The notes beneath the pieces were generated by a model, which did no database searches, had not been told where the DNA came from, and saw only the letters and a program-made list of their open reading frames with translations. Position numbers and translations under genes: made by a program. From the NCBI GenBank assembly GCA_041736675.1, contig JBGSTD010000058.1, positions 62,001-126,000 on the forward strand: DNA of 64,000 bases. Direction: 5' to 3'. Source of the DNA: Salaquimonas sp041736675. GTDB taxonomy: Bacteria > Pseudomonadota > Alphaproteobacteria > Rhizobiales > Rhizobiaceae. Of this stretch, positions 50,642-57,519 are shown in pieces (the stretch's first letter is position 1; each line of letters starts with the position of its first letter).

Positions 50642-51601
50642 ATGATGAACCTCAAAACCGGAATTGAAATGAACAGGCGCAATTTTGTAAAAACGGGATT
50701 GTGCGTCGGTCTTGGCAGTTTTCTGCCATTGATTCCTCAGACTGCTTTTGCCAGAGAACCCCTTTCTGTTGGAACCAAAACCATACGCACCTTGAGTGAT
50801 GGTTCCATGACGTTTCCGATAAACTTTATGTTTCCCGATGTGCCACAAGAGCAGCTTCTGCCATTTTTGCAGGCAAATGGGTTTGGAACAGAAACAATTG
50901 AGCAGCCGTGCAATCTGACCCTTGTTGATGATGGCGAGAGAAGAATATTGTTCGATGCCGGGGCGGGGTCCAACTTCATGCCAAGCACAGGCAAGGTGAT
51001 TGAAACTCTTGATGCGGCGGGCATAGCCCTCGACAGTATTACCGATGTGATTTTCACTCACGGTCATCCGGATCACCTGTGGGGGATTCTGGATGAATTT
51101 GACGAGGTTACCTTTACTGGTGCGCAGCTACATTTTCCGCGCGTTGAATGGGATTTCTGGCGCGATGAGGACACTGTCAACAAAATGTCAGAGGGCAGGC
51201 AGACTTTTGCCATAGGCGCAAAGAACCGGCTTGACCTGATGGAGGAACGGGTGCAGCTGTTTGATGACGGAGCAGAAATACTGCCAGGCATAGAGGCTTT
51301 TGATACACCCGGTCATACACCTGGCCATATGGCATTCGGCATTCACGCCGAAGTTGGAAGTGGTGATGTTTCAATGATGGTGGTTGGCGATGCGCTGACC
51401 AACTATGCAGTCTCCTTTGAAAAACCTGACTGGTATTCGGGTTCCGACCAGGACCGGGCCCAAGGAAGCGCAACCCGCCTCAAACTGCTCGACAGGGTGG
51501 CGGCAGACAAAATGCAGATCATTGGGTATCATTTGCCAGGGGGCGGCCTTGGTCGTGTGGAACGTAATGGCAGCGCTTTCCGGTTTGTTCAGGAGGCCTG
51601 A
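50642..51601 (+). CDS. Tat-exported metallo-beta-lactamase-fold hydrolase
   Basis: Periplasmic hydrolase of 319 residues or slightly less. A twin-arginine signal (MNRRNFVKTGLCVGLGSFLP) is followed by the metal motif FTHGHPDHLWG (H-x-H-x-D-H), a further ligand in TPGHTPGHMAFG, and the bridging aspartate in VVGDALTNY, so two metal sites are likely. AAAGGAAA before the ATG-ATG at 50642 gives the start. The pattern resembles AHL-lactonase-like and SoxH-like proteins. It converges on soxT with a five-base gap, so a periplasmic thiol-ester or sulfur-compound hydrolase role (SoxH-like) is possible but unproven. Confidence 0.8.
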   Translation: MMNLKTGIEMNRRNFVKTGLCVGLGSFLPLIPQTAFAREPLSVGTKTIRTLSDGSMTFPINFMFPDVPQEQLLPFLQANGFGTETIEQPCNLTLVDDGERRILFDAGAGSNFMPSTGKVIETLDAAGIALDSITDVIFTHGHPDHLWGILDEFDEVTFTGAQLHFPRVEWDFWRDEDTVNKMSEGRQTFAIGAKNRLDLMEERVQLFDDGAEILPGIEAFDTPGHTPGHMAFGIHAEVGSGDVSMMVVGDALTNYAVSFEKPDWYSGSDQDRAQGSATRLKLLDRVAADKMQIIGYHLPGGGLGRVERNGSAFRFVQEA

Positions 51602-51606
51602 TTTTT

Positions 51607-52677
51607 TCAACTGCGCTTGAAAGCCGACAGCAGCGAACCTTCCAGTAGGAAGGACAGCCCCATTCGCGCGCCAAAGACGATGGAAATCATGGTAACAGGA
51701 ACCGAAGCCGAGAGCAGTGACGCAGCACTGATCCCTTGACCAATGGTGCAGCCGATGGCCAGAATGCCGCCACAACCCATCAATACTGCCCCAAAAATGT
51801 GTCGGCTCAGTTCTCGGGCATCGTCGCAGGCTTCCCAGCGAACATTGTCCGCAGACCTCGCCGCAAGGGCAGAGCCGGCAACTGTACCAATCACCAGACC
51901 GACCCCGTAGTCTGGCGCGATGCCAGTGAATGCGATGAACTGAAGAATTGTGTCACCGACCGGGGCAACAAAACTGGCTGATTCGATCTGTACTGTGTCG
52001 AAGGAATTTCGGGCAAAATACGAAGTGACGATCCAGCCGAAGGTTACAACAAGCCCGATGGTTGTCCCTGTCAGTATTGCGCTCCGGTCTGCCCGGAATT
52101 GCAGGTTCGAAAATACCCAGATCAGGGGCAAACCAATCAAAATCAATGCTGTGATGAAATGCAGGTCAATGCCCGCCAGGCTCGAAACAACATCCGGAAT
52201 GGACTGCGATCCTGCAAAAGCAAAGTCTATTTCGAAGCTGTCGAAAAACCCGGTTCTGCTGAAGGCAAGCAATCCGCGTTGGGTGGAAAGTGCACTCAGG
52301 CCGAGGATCAATATCGCAATGAGGCTTTTGAGGCTGCCCCCGCCGAGACGGATCAGCGCGCCAAATCCGCAGGTACCCACAAAGGCCATGCCAACGCCGA
52401 AAGCAATGCCGCCAATGATGGCACCAAGCCAGCCAAACCCGGTGGAGAGGTAAAAACTTCTTGAGACATCGATCACGCCTGTAGCGATCAGTATCTGGGT
52501 GGAAAGTGCTGCAATTGCAGCGGCGAGTACCCAACTCCTGATGCCGTTGGAATTGTTTCCATACCAGTAGCGTTCAAGCGAAGAGAGGGTACAAAAGAAG
52601 TTGCGCCTTGCTGCATAGCCAAGAACGATTCCTGCAATCAGACCGCAAGCGGGGACCAGATAGACGGAGTTTTCCAT
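51607..52677 (-). CDS. soxT: YeeE/YedE-family sulfur transporter, SoxT-like
   Basis: Inner-membrane protein of 356 residues with about nine or ten hydrophobic segments, of the YeeE/YedE family whose studied member (TsuA) imports thiosulfate. Conserved cysteines sit in the expected places: RRNFFCTLSSLERY, FVGTCGFGALIRLGGGSL and GCGGILAIGCTIGQGIS. In other alphaproteobacteria a gene of this type stands beside soxR and soxS and is called soxT. Here it follows soxR on the minus strand with 56 bases between, so it is probably in the soxS-soxR-soxT transcript under SoxR control. Confidence 0.87.
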   Translation of the reverse strand: MENSVYLVPACGLIAGIVLGYAARRNFFCTLSSLERYWYGNNSNGIRSWVLAAAIAALSTQILIATGVIDVSRSFYLSTGFGWLGAIIGGIAFGVGMAFVGTCGFGALIRLGGGSLKSLIAILILGLSALSTQRGLLAFSRTGFFDSFEIDFAFAGSQSIPDVVSSLAGIDLHFITALILIGLPLIWVFSNLQFRADRSAILTGTTIGLVVTFGWIVTSYFARNSFDTVQIESASFVAPVGDTILQFIAFTGIAPDYGVGLVIGTVAGSALAARSADNVRWEACDDARELSRHIFGAVLMGCGGILAIGCTIGQGISAASLLSASVPVTMISIVFGARMGLSFLLEGSLLSAFKRS

Positions 52678-52733
52678 AAACAGGCCGCCCTCCCAGACAG
52701 ACTTTTATCAACAATCCACTTTGAAAGCCGGCT

Positions 52734-53084
52734 TCAATCCGCCTTCGGGCGAACAGGCGCGCAAAACAGAGTGTAAAGTTGTTCGATGATCTTCCCGATT
52801 TCGTCGCTTGCGATGCTGTAATAGATGATACGGCCATCCCGGCGGGTTGAAACGAGCCGGTCAAAACGCAACCGCGCCAATTGTTGTGACACCGCAGCTT
52901 GGGGCATGGAGAGGGTTTCCTCCAGCTCTGATACGGATTTTTCACCTTCGGACAACAGGCACAGTATCAATAGTCTGGTTTCGTGGGAAAGGGCTTTTAG
53001 CAGTTCACTCACCTTTTGTGCCTGCTTGAGAAGTTCAGCAAGATCGCCAGGGTTTGAATTGGGCTTCAGGGCTGGGAGGGCCAT
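52734..53084 (-). CDS. soxR: ArsR-family persulfide-sensing repressor SoxR
   Basis: Dimeric winged-helix repressor of sox genes, 116 residues. The recognition region LSMPQAAVSQQLARLRFDRL and the wing RRDGRIIYYSI match the BigR/SqrR/SoxR group. Two cysteines, C42 (LILCLL) and C108 (LFCAPV), fall exactly where this group forms an intersubunit-free disulfide or polysulfide bridge in response to sulfane sulfur; no other cysteines exist. Metal-binding residues of ArsR/SmtB are absent. It lies between soxS and soxT, and AT-rich repeats that may be its operators occur at 53552-53581, 55026-55042 and 59268-59278. Confidence 0.92.
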   Translation of the reverse strand: MALPALKPNSNPGDLAELLKQAQKVSELLKALSHETRLLILCLLSEGEKSVSELEETLSMPQAAVSQQLARLRFDRLVSTRRDGRIIYYSIASDEIGKIIEQLYTLFCAPVRPKAD

Positions 53085-53124
53085 TGTATCTTTCCATCAT
53101 TTTTTGCGTTGTTATCAAGGAAAC

Positions 53125-53520
53125 TTAACCGGATGTTGTCTTGCTGCTTGGCAGCTTTTCCAACATTTCGCCGAGAAGGAACCAGAAAAAGTTGTCTCCG
53201 GTATACCCACGCATTCTGCTGATTTCAACTCCATCCTCGACAAGAATAAAAGTCGGGGTGAAGCGATCAATGCGTATCCAAGCCAGATCCTCGGGAATTG
53301 GCTTGTTGATATCCACAATCCGCAACGGCGCATTCTTTGCTTCATCGGTCATCGGATAAACCGGACCAATCTCGGCGAGCCATCGGGCGCACCAAGCGCA
53401 ACCTTTCTGCTCCAGCATGATCAGCTCGGCTGCGGCTGCTTCTCCTGCCGACAGAAATTGCAGCGGCAACAATGCACAGGCTACAAAAGCCGAAATCAAT
53501 AACTTCCTGAAAGTCTTCAT
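53125..53520 (-). CDS. soxS: SoxS periplasmic thioredoxin-like protein
   Basis: Thiol-disulfide protein of 131 residues that, in Paracoccus, keeps SoxYZ active by reducing its carrier cysteine. It has a Sec signal (MKTFRKLLISAFVACALLPL, cleaved near AAA) and the redox motif EQKGCAWCARW, followed by the thioredoxin-type cis-proline region RFTPTFILV. ATG 53520 is selected since upstream in-frame codons run into the divergent promoter. It is the first gene of the minus-strand soxS-soxR-soxT unit, divergent from soxV by 116 bases that hold the putative SoxR sites. Confidence 0.92.
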   Translation of the reverse strand: MKTFRKLLISAFVACALLPLQFLSAGEAAAAELIMLEQKGCAWCARWLAEIGPVYPMTDEAKNAPLRIVDINKPIPEDLAWIRIDRFTPTFILVEDGVEISRMRGYTGDNFFWFLLGEMLEKLPSSKTTSG

Positions 53521-53551
53521 GCCCTGACAATTCCCGATTGATGTTTTCTTT

Positions 53552-53581
53552 TTTGAATATATAGTAATTTTCGAATATTTA
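53552..53581. promoter_or_regulatory. Tandem SoxR operator candidates between soxS and soxV
   Basis: TTTGAATATATA (53552-53563) and TTCGAATATTTA (53570-53581) are 10/12 identical and start 18 bases apart. The second is 11/12 identical to TTCAAATATTTA before soxX, and the first shares an exact 11-base stretch with that site in inverted orientation. The location between divergent soxS and soxV is where SoxR sites are expected. Confidence 0.7.
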
Positions 53582-53636
53582 CCAGACGGCTCACGAATTA
53601 TTGAGACAGCCGCTGGGATAAGGGAGGTTACATTCA

Positions 53637-54371
53637 ATGCTGGATATTGGCATAGGCGGCGCTTTGCTCGCAGGGTTGCTCTCGTTTGTTTCGCCGTGCG
53701 TACTTCCCATTGTGCCTCCTTATCTGGCATATCTCGCCGGTATCAGCTTTTCCCAGCTTACCGATGATGCCGTGCCGCAAAATGTAAGCCGCAAGATATT
53801 CCTTTCCTCATTCTTCTTTGTCCTCGGGTTTACAACTGTTTTTGTTTCGCTGGGAGCAACTGCAAGCTTCATCGGTCAATCCGTAGCCCAGTACTTCAAC
53901 GTCCTTTCCGTGATTGCCGGTGTCCTGATCATTTTGATGGGTCTTCATTTTCTGGGTGTCTTCAGGTTTTCCATCTTGTACCGGGAAGCACGTATCGACG
54001 TTCAACGCAAACCTGCAGGCTTTATCGGTGCATATGTGATGGGGCTTGCCTTTGCCTTTGGTTGGACACCCTGCGTCGGCCCGGTTCTGGCGGCAATCCT
54101 TTTTGTGGCGGGAACCGAAGATACCGCCATGCGGGGAGCGTCCCTCTTGGCAGCCTATTCTCTTGGCATCGGCATCCCGTTCATGCTGGCGGCGCTTTTT
54201 GCCGGGCGCTTTATAGGCGTTGCCGGCAGGCTCAAGAAACATATGCACAAGATCGAAATGGTGATGGGCGCATTTCTGGTTCTGACTGGTATTTTGTTTG
54301 TAACCGGTTCCATGTCTTATATCGCACAATGGTTGCTGGACACATTTCCGGGTTTTTCTCAAATCGGGTGA
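53637..54371 (+). CDS. soxV: SoxV, CcdA-type membrane electron transporter
   Basis: CcdA/DsbD-beta-like membrane protein of 244 residues that passes electrons from cytoplasmic thioredoxin to periplasmic SoxW. Six hydrophobic segments are visible, with the two redox cysteines in SFVSPCVLPIVPPYLAYL and AFGWTPCVGPVLAAI. AAGGGAGGTTACATTCA gives a strong ribosome site. It opens the plus-strand operon soxVW and is followed by soxW after 31 bases. Context distinguishes it from the CcdA of cytochrome c maturation. Confidence 0.94.
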   Translation: MLDIGIGGALLAGLLSFVSPCVLPIVPPYLAYLAGISFSQLTDDAVPQNVSRKIFLSSFFFVLGFTTVFVSLGATASFIGQSVAQYFNVLSVIAGVLIILMGLHFLGVFRFSILYREARIDVQRKPAGFIGAYVMGLAFAFGWTPCVGPVLAAILFVAGTEDTAMRGASLLAAYSLGIGIPFMLAALFAGRFIGVAGRLKKHMHKIEMVMGAFLVLTGILFVTGSMSYIAQWLLDTFPGFSQIG

Positions 54372-54402
54372 TCCCCGCAGGAAGCACATAAGGGAGAGAT
54401 TG

Positions 54403-54987
54403 ATGGTTAGATTTTTGATGGCAGTTTGCGTGTTTTTTTCCTTGTCCCTCACCGCTCACGCATTTGAAGTTGGTGAAGATGGGCTGCACAAGGAAGACTG
54501 GTTTTCACTTACTTTCCGCGACGTGGCAGAAGACGTGGCGGCCGCAAAGGAAGAGGGAAAACGTCTGGTTCTGATTTTTGAACAGAGAGGCTGTATTTAT
54601 TGCCGCAAGATGCATGAGGAAATTCTCAGCGATCCCGAGGTTGCCGACTATATCAAGGCCAATTTCAAGGTCGTTCAATACAACATGTTTGGTGACGAGG
54701 AAGTTACCGATACAGATGGCGAGGCTCTTACGGAGAAAACAGCGGCCCGCAAATGGGGTTTTGTATTCACACCCACGATGGTCTTCATGCCGGAGGAAAT
54801 TACTGGGCAAGGCACGGTTTCCCAATTGGCTGTCGCAACGATGCCGGGTGCCTTTGGCAAATGGACATTTCTCAACATGTTCAAATGGGTGCAGGAAAAG
54901 GGATATGAGGGAGATGAGCATTTCCAGAAATATCACGCACGAAAGATCGAGGAATTGAGGGCTGCGGGCAAGTTGGTAGCCGAATAA
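54403..54987 (+). CDS. soxW: SoxW periplasmic thioredoxin
   Basis: Thioredoxin of about 194 residues, partner of SoxV. Signal peptide MVRFLMAVCVFFSLSLTAHA, redox site FEQRGCIYCRKMHEE and cis-proline FTPTMVFMPEE are all present. ATG 54403 directly follows a TTG and is preceded by AGGGAGAGA. In Paracoccus SoxW is reduced via SoxV but its target is unclear, since SoxS is the one needed for reactivation. It precedes soxX by 153 bases; that spacer carries another putative SoxR site, so soxX has its own promoter. Confidence 0.92.
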   Translation: MVRFLMAVCVFFSLSLTAHAFEVGEDGLHKEDWFSLTFRDVAEDVAAAKEEGKRLVLIFEQRGCIYCRKMHEEILSDPEVADYIKANFKVVQYNMFGDEEVTDTDGEALTEKTAARKWGFVFTPTMVFMPEEITGQGTVSQLAVATMPGAFGKWTFLNMFKWVQEKGYEGDEHFQKYHARKIEELRAAGKLVAE

Positions 54988-55025
54988 GGTCCTGGGTTTC
55001 CTGTGAAAAACGATCCGTTGGTACC

Positions 55026-55042
55026 ATATATTCAAATATTTA
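55026..55042. promoter_or_regulatory. SoxR operator candidate between soxW and soxX
   Basis: ATATATTCAAATATTTA contains TTCAAATATTTA (55031-55042, 11/12 with the second soxS-soxV site) and, on the other strand, TTTGAATATAT (55036-55026, exact match over 11 bases to the first soxS-soxV site). It is about 100 bases before the soxX ATG. Confidence 0.68.
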
Positions 55043-55140
55043 TATTTATCTCTTGATTTGTTCGGGGATTTAAGTAGCTTAACTCGCGGAGGAGCGATTT
55101 GTCATCTGGGAGCAGATCGCACAATGGAGGAAACAACGAT

Positions 55141-55602
55141 ATGAAGCTTTCAAAAAGCTTGATTCCGGTCGTCGGCCTGTCGCTGTATATGGCGGCGAAT
55201 GCATTTGCCGCAACGACCGAACCTGCTGCGGTAGTTTTTGCTGATGGCGCCGTAGCTCAATCATTGACGGGGGCGGCCGGCAACGCTGAAGAAGGTGGTA
55301 AAGCCTTCAAAAGCTCTTCATTGGGCAACTGTCTCGCTTGCCATGCCAACAAGGACATGAGCAAGGAGTTGTTCCACGGTGATGTTGGGCCTGAGCTTAA
55401 CGGCGTTGCCGAACGGTGGTCACCTGAACAACTGCGCGCAATCGTCATCAATTCAAAGGCGGTTTTTGGTCCCGATACGGTCATGCCGGGTTTCTATTCA
55501 CTCGAAGTGGGCAAAAACCCGCGTGAAGATCTCGTCGGGAAAACAATTTTGACAGCAGAGCAGGTCGAGGACATCGTCGCTTACCTGTCAACACTTAAAT
55601 AA
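55141..55602 (+). CDS. soxX: SoxX mono-haem cytochrome c
   Basis: Small subunit of the SoxAX cytochrome that joins sulfane substrate to SoxYZ. The 153-residue precursor has a Sec signal ending AFAATTE, one haem c site LGNCLACHANKD (C64, C67, H68) and a distal methionine region in TVMPGFYSLE. ATG 55141 is fixed by the signal peptide and by GGAGGAAACAACG upstream. First gene of the structural operon soxXYZAB. Confidence 0.96.
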   Translation: MKLSKSLIPVVGLSLYMAANAFAATTEPAAVVFADGAVAQSLTGAAGNAEEGGKAFKSSSLGNCLACHANKDMSKELFHGDVGPELNGVAERWSPEQLRAIVINSKAVFGPDTVMPGFYSLEVGKNPREDLVGKTILTAEQVEDIVAYLSTLK

Positions 55603-55617
55603 CAAGGAGAAGTGCTG

Positions 55618-56073
55618 ATGAAAATCAATCGTCGCCAGGCGCTATCATTCTCGGTCGGAGCTGCAGCAATTGCACTCACCGGTTTTGGTGTGAAGCCGTC
55701 TTTCGCTTCGGCGGAAGACACAGAAAAAGCAATTATGGCCGTTTCAGGCGGCAAAATGCCGGAAGCGGGAAAAATCACGTTGACAGCGCCGGAGATTGCC
55801 GAAAACGGCAATACCGTTCCTGTCAGCGTAACGGTGGAAAGTGCGATGGCAGACGGTGATATGGTTGAATCAATCACCATTTATGCCGAAGGCAATCCAA
55901 ATCCGGATGTTGTGGTCTTCAACTTTACAGCAATGAGTGGGGCGGCATCTGCTACCACACGCATTCGTCTTGCCAAGACGCAGAACGTTATCGCGGTTGC
56001 CAAAATGGCTGACGGCACAACTTACATGGACAAGAAACAGGTCAAGGTCACCATTGGTGGATGCGGCGGCTAG
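55618..56073 (+). CDS. soxY: SoxY sulfur carrier protein
   Basis: Carrier subunit that holds the substrate on a C-terminal cysteine while other Sox enzymes act on it. The 151-residue precursor has a twin-arginine signal (KINRRQALSFSVGAAAIALT) and ends in the invariant swinging arm GGCGG. The core is the SoxY immunoglobulin-like fold with ITIYAEGNPNPDVVVFNFT. ATG 55618 has AAGGAGAAG before it; a GTG two codons earlier is less likely. Forms a heterodimer with SoxZ and is exported as a folded pair. Confidence 0.97.
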   Translation: MKINRRQALSFSVGAAAIALTGFGVKPSFASAEDTEKAIMAVSGGKMPEAGKITLTAPEIAENGNTVPVSVTVESAMADGDMVESITIYAEGNPNPDVVVFNFTAMSGAASATTRIRLAKTQNVIAVAKMADGTTYMDKKQVKVTIGGCGG

Positions 56074-56115
56074 TCGAAAAGCAGCACTTCAAGAGTTGAT
56101 CCAAAGGAGAAAATC

Positions 56116-56439
56116 ATGGCTTCAAAGCCCCGTGTTAAAGTTCCAAAAACGGCGAAAGCCGGCGAAATAATCACCATCAAGACCTTGATCAGCCACGACA
56201 TGGAATCGGGTCAGCGCAAGGACAAGAAGGGGGAACTGATCCCCCGCAAGATCATCAACAAGTTTACCGCTGAGTTTAATGGCCAGCTGGTGTTTTCCGC
56301 TGATGTTCATGCGGCAGTTTCTGCCAACCCATATATCGAGTTTACCTCGAAAGTTCCTGAAACCGGTACTTTCAAGTTCTCCTGGGTCGATGACGACGGC
56401 AGCGTATATACCGACGAACAAACAGTTACTGTTGGCTGA
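56116..56439 (+). CDS. soxZ: SoxZ sulfur carrier partner
   Basis: Scaffold subunit of the SoxYZ carrier, 107 residues, with no signal peptide: it leaves the cell with SoxY. The pattern KPRVKVPKTAKAGEIITIKT, LISHDMESGQRKD, FTAEFNGQLVFSADVHAAVS and FKFSWVDDDGSVY is diagnostic. AAAGGAGAAAATC precedes the ATG, 43 bases after soxY. Confidence 0.97.
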   Translation: MASKPRVKVPKTAKAGEIITIKTLISHDMESGQRKDKKGELIPRKIINKFTAEFNGQLVFSADVHAAVSANPYIEFTSKVPETGTFKFSWVDDDGSVYTDEQTVTVG

Positions 56440-56507
56440 CGGGTCAATACCGCATGCTGCCAGCCGGGAGAGCGACTGGCAGTTCTTGAATTTGGGAGGA
56501 GTGGACA

Positions 56508-57377
56508 GTGAAAAACAGGATTATTAAGAGCGGATTGATTTTAGCCTCGACATTTTTGGCAGGCGCGGTCCTTTTTACAGGATTGGCAAATGCCGAACCG
56601 TCAACTGACCAGCTGGTTATTGATGGCGAAAAAGAAATCATTACCCGTGCCAAGGCTGCTGAGGGAATGCCTTATGACGAGGTCGTATCCGGATGGCATT
56701 ACCGCGAAGCGGAAACCCGAGCCCTTGAAGCTGACAGTTTTCAGAACCCCGCAATGCTGGCGCACGAAGAGGGTGCAACGATCTGGAATACCGTTGAGGG
56801 CACGGCTGGAAAATCCTGTGCCAGTTGCCATGGTGATGCGGCCGAGAGCATGAAGGATGTTGGCGCGAGCTATCCCAAATGGGATGCAAAGTCAGGCAAG
56901 CCGATCAATGTTGAACTGCAGATCAACAAATGCCGCACCGAGCAAATGGGCGCAGAGGCTTACGAGTTCAACAAGAGCGGCCAGATTCCCCTGACAATCT
57001 ATGTAAAAAACCAGGCCTTGGGAAAACCGGTGGCGGTCAATCTGTCTGAAGGCGAAATGCAGAAATGGTGGGATATGGGCAAGGAATCCTATTACACCCG
57101 TACCGGTCAGCTTAATCTCGCATGCGCATCGTGCCATGAGGCAAATGCCGGAAAATACATCCGCGCGGACTATTTGAGCCAGGGCCATGTCAACGGGTTC
57201 CCCCTGTACCGTTTGAAATCCGGATTGACTTCATTACACGATCGTTTGCGTGGTTGTATCCGCGATACCCGCGCAGAAATGCCAAAAGCATTCTCTGACG
57301 AGTTGATGGCGCTTGAGGTTTATGTGACTTGGCGTGGGACAGGTCTCTCAGTGGAAACGCCTGCCGTTCGGCATTAA
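56508..57377 (+). CDS. soxA: SoxA di-haem cytochrome c
   Basis: Catalytic subunit of SoxAX; forms a thiosulfonate bond between thiosulfate and SoxY. The 289-residue precursor has a signal peptide ending LANAEP and two haem c sites, SCASCHGD (104-108) and CASCHEAN (206-210), so it is the di-haem form. The active-site cysteine, which becomes a persulfide and ligates the catalytic haem, is C250 in RLRGCIRDTRAE. C142 in NKCRTEQ is also conserved. Start is GTG 56508 with GGGAGGAG upstream. Confidence 0.96.
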   Translation: MKNRIIKSGLILASTFLAGAVLFTGLANAEPSTDQLVIDGEKEIITRAKAAEGMPYDEVVSGWHYREAETRALEADSFQNPAMLAHEEGATIWNTVEGTAGKSCASCHGDAAESMKDVGASYPKWDAKSGKPINVELQINKCRTEQMGAEAYEFNKSGQIPLTIYVKNQALGKPVAVNLSEGEMQKWWDMGKESYYTRTGQLNLACASCHEANAGKYIRADYLSQGHVNGFPLYRLKSGLTSLHDRLRGCIRDTRAEMPKAFSDELMALEVYVTWRGTGLSVETPAVRH

Positions 57378-57393
57378 CCGCCAATACCCAATA

Positions 57394-57417
57394 GCGGCGG
57401 CATCCTGGTGCCGCCGT
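57394..57417 (+). other. Stable hairpin in the soxA-soxB spacer
   Basis: GCGGCGGCA (57394-57402) and TGCCGCCGT (57409-57417) pair around TCCTGG, including one G-U pair. No T-run follows, so it is unlikely to be an intrinsic terminator; it may protect the 3' end of upstream mRNA or slow polymerase. Confidence 0.6.
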
Positions 57418-57519
57418 TGAGGCCTGCTATTCCAGCCAGTTTTTGCGCCGAATGACGCGGGCATTCTCTTGAGCGATTAACGCTGCTGGACTGACCTTAA
57501 AAAATAGCAAGGATATCTG

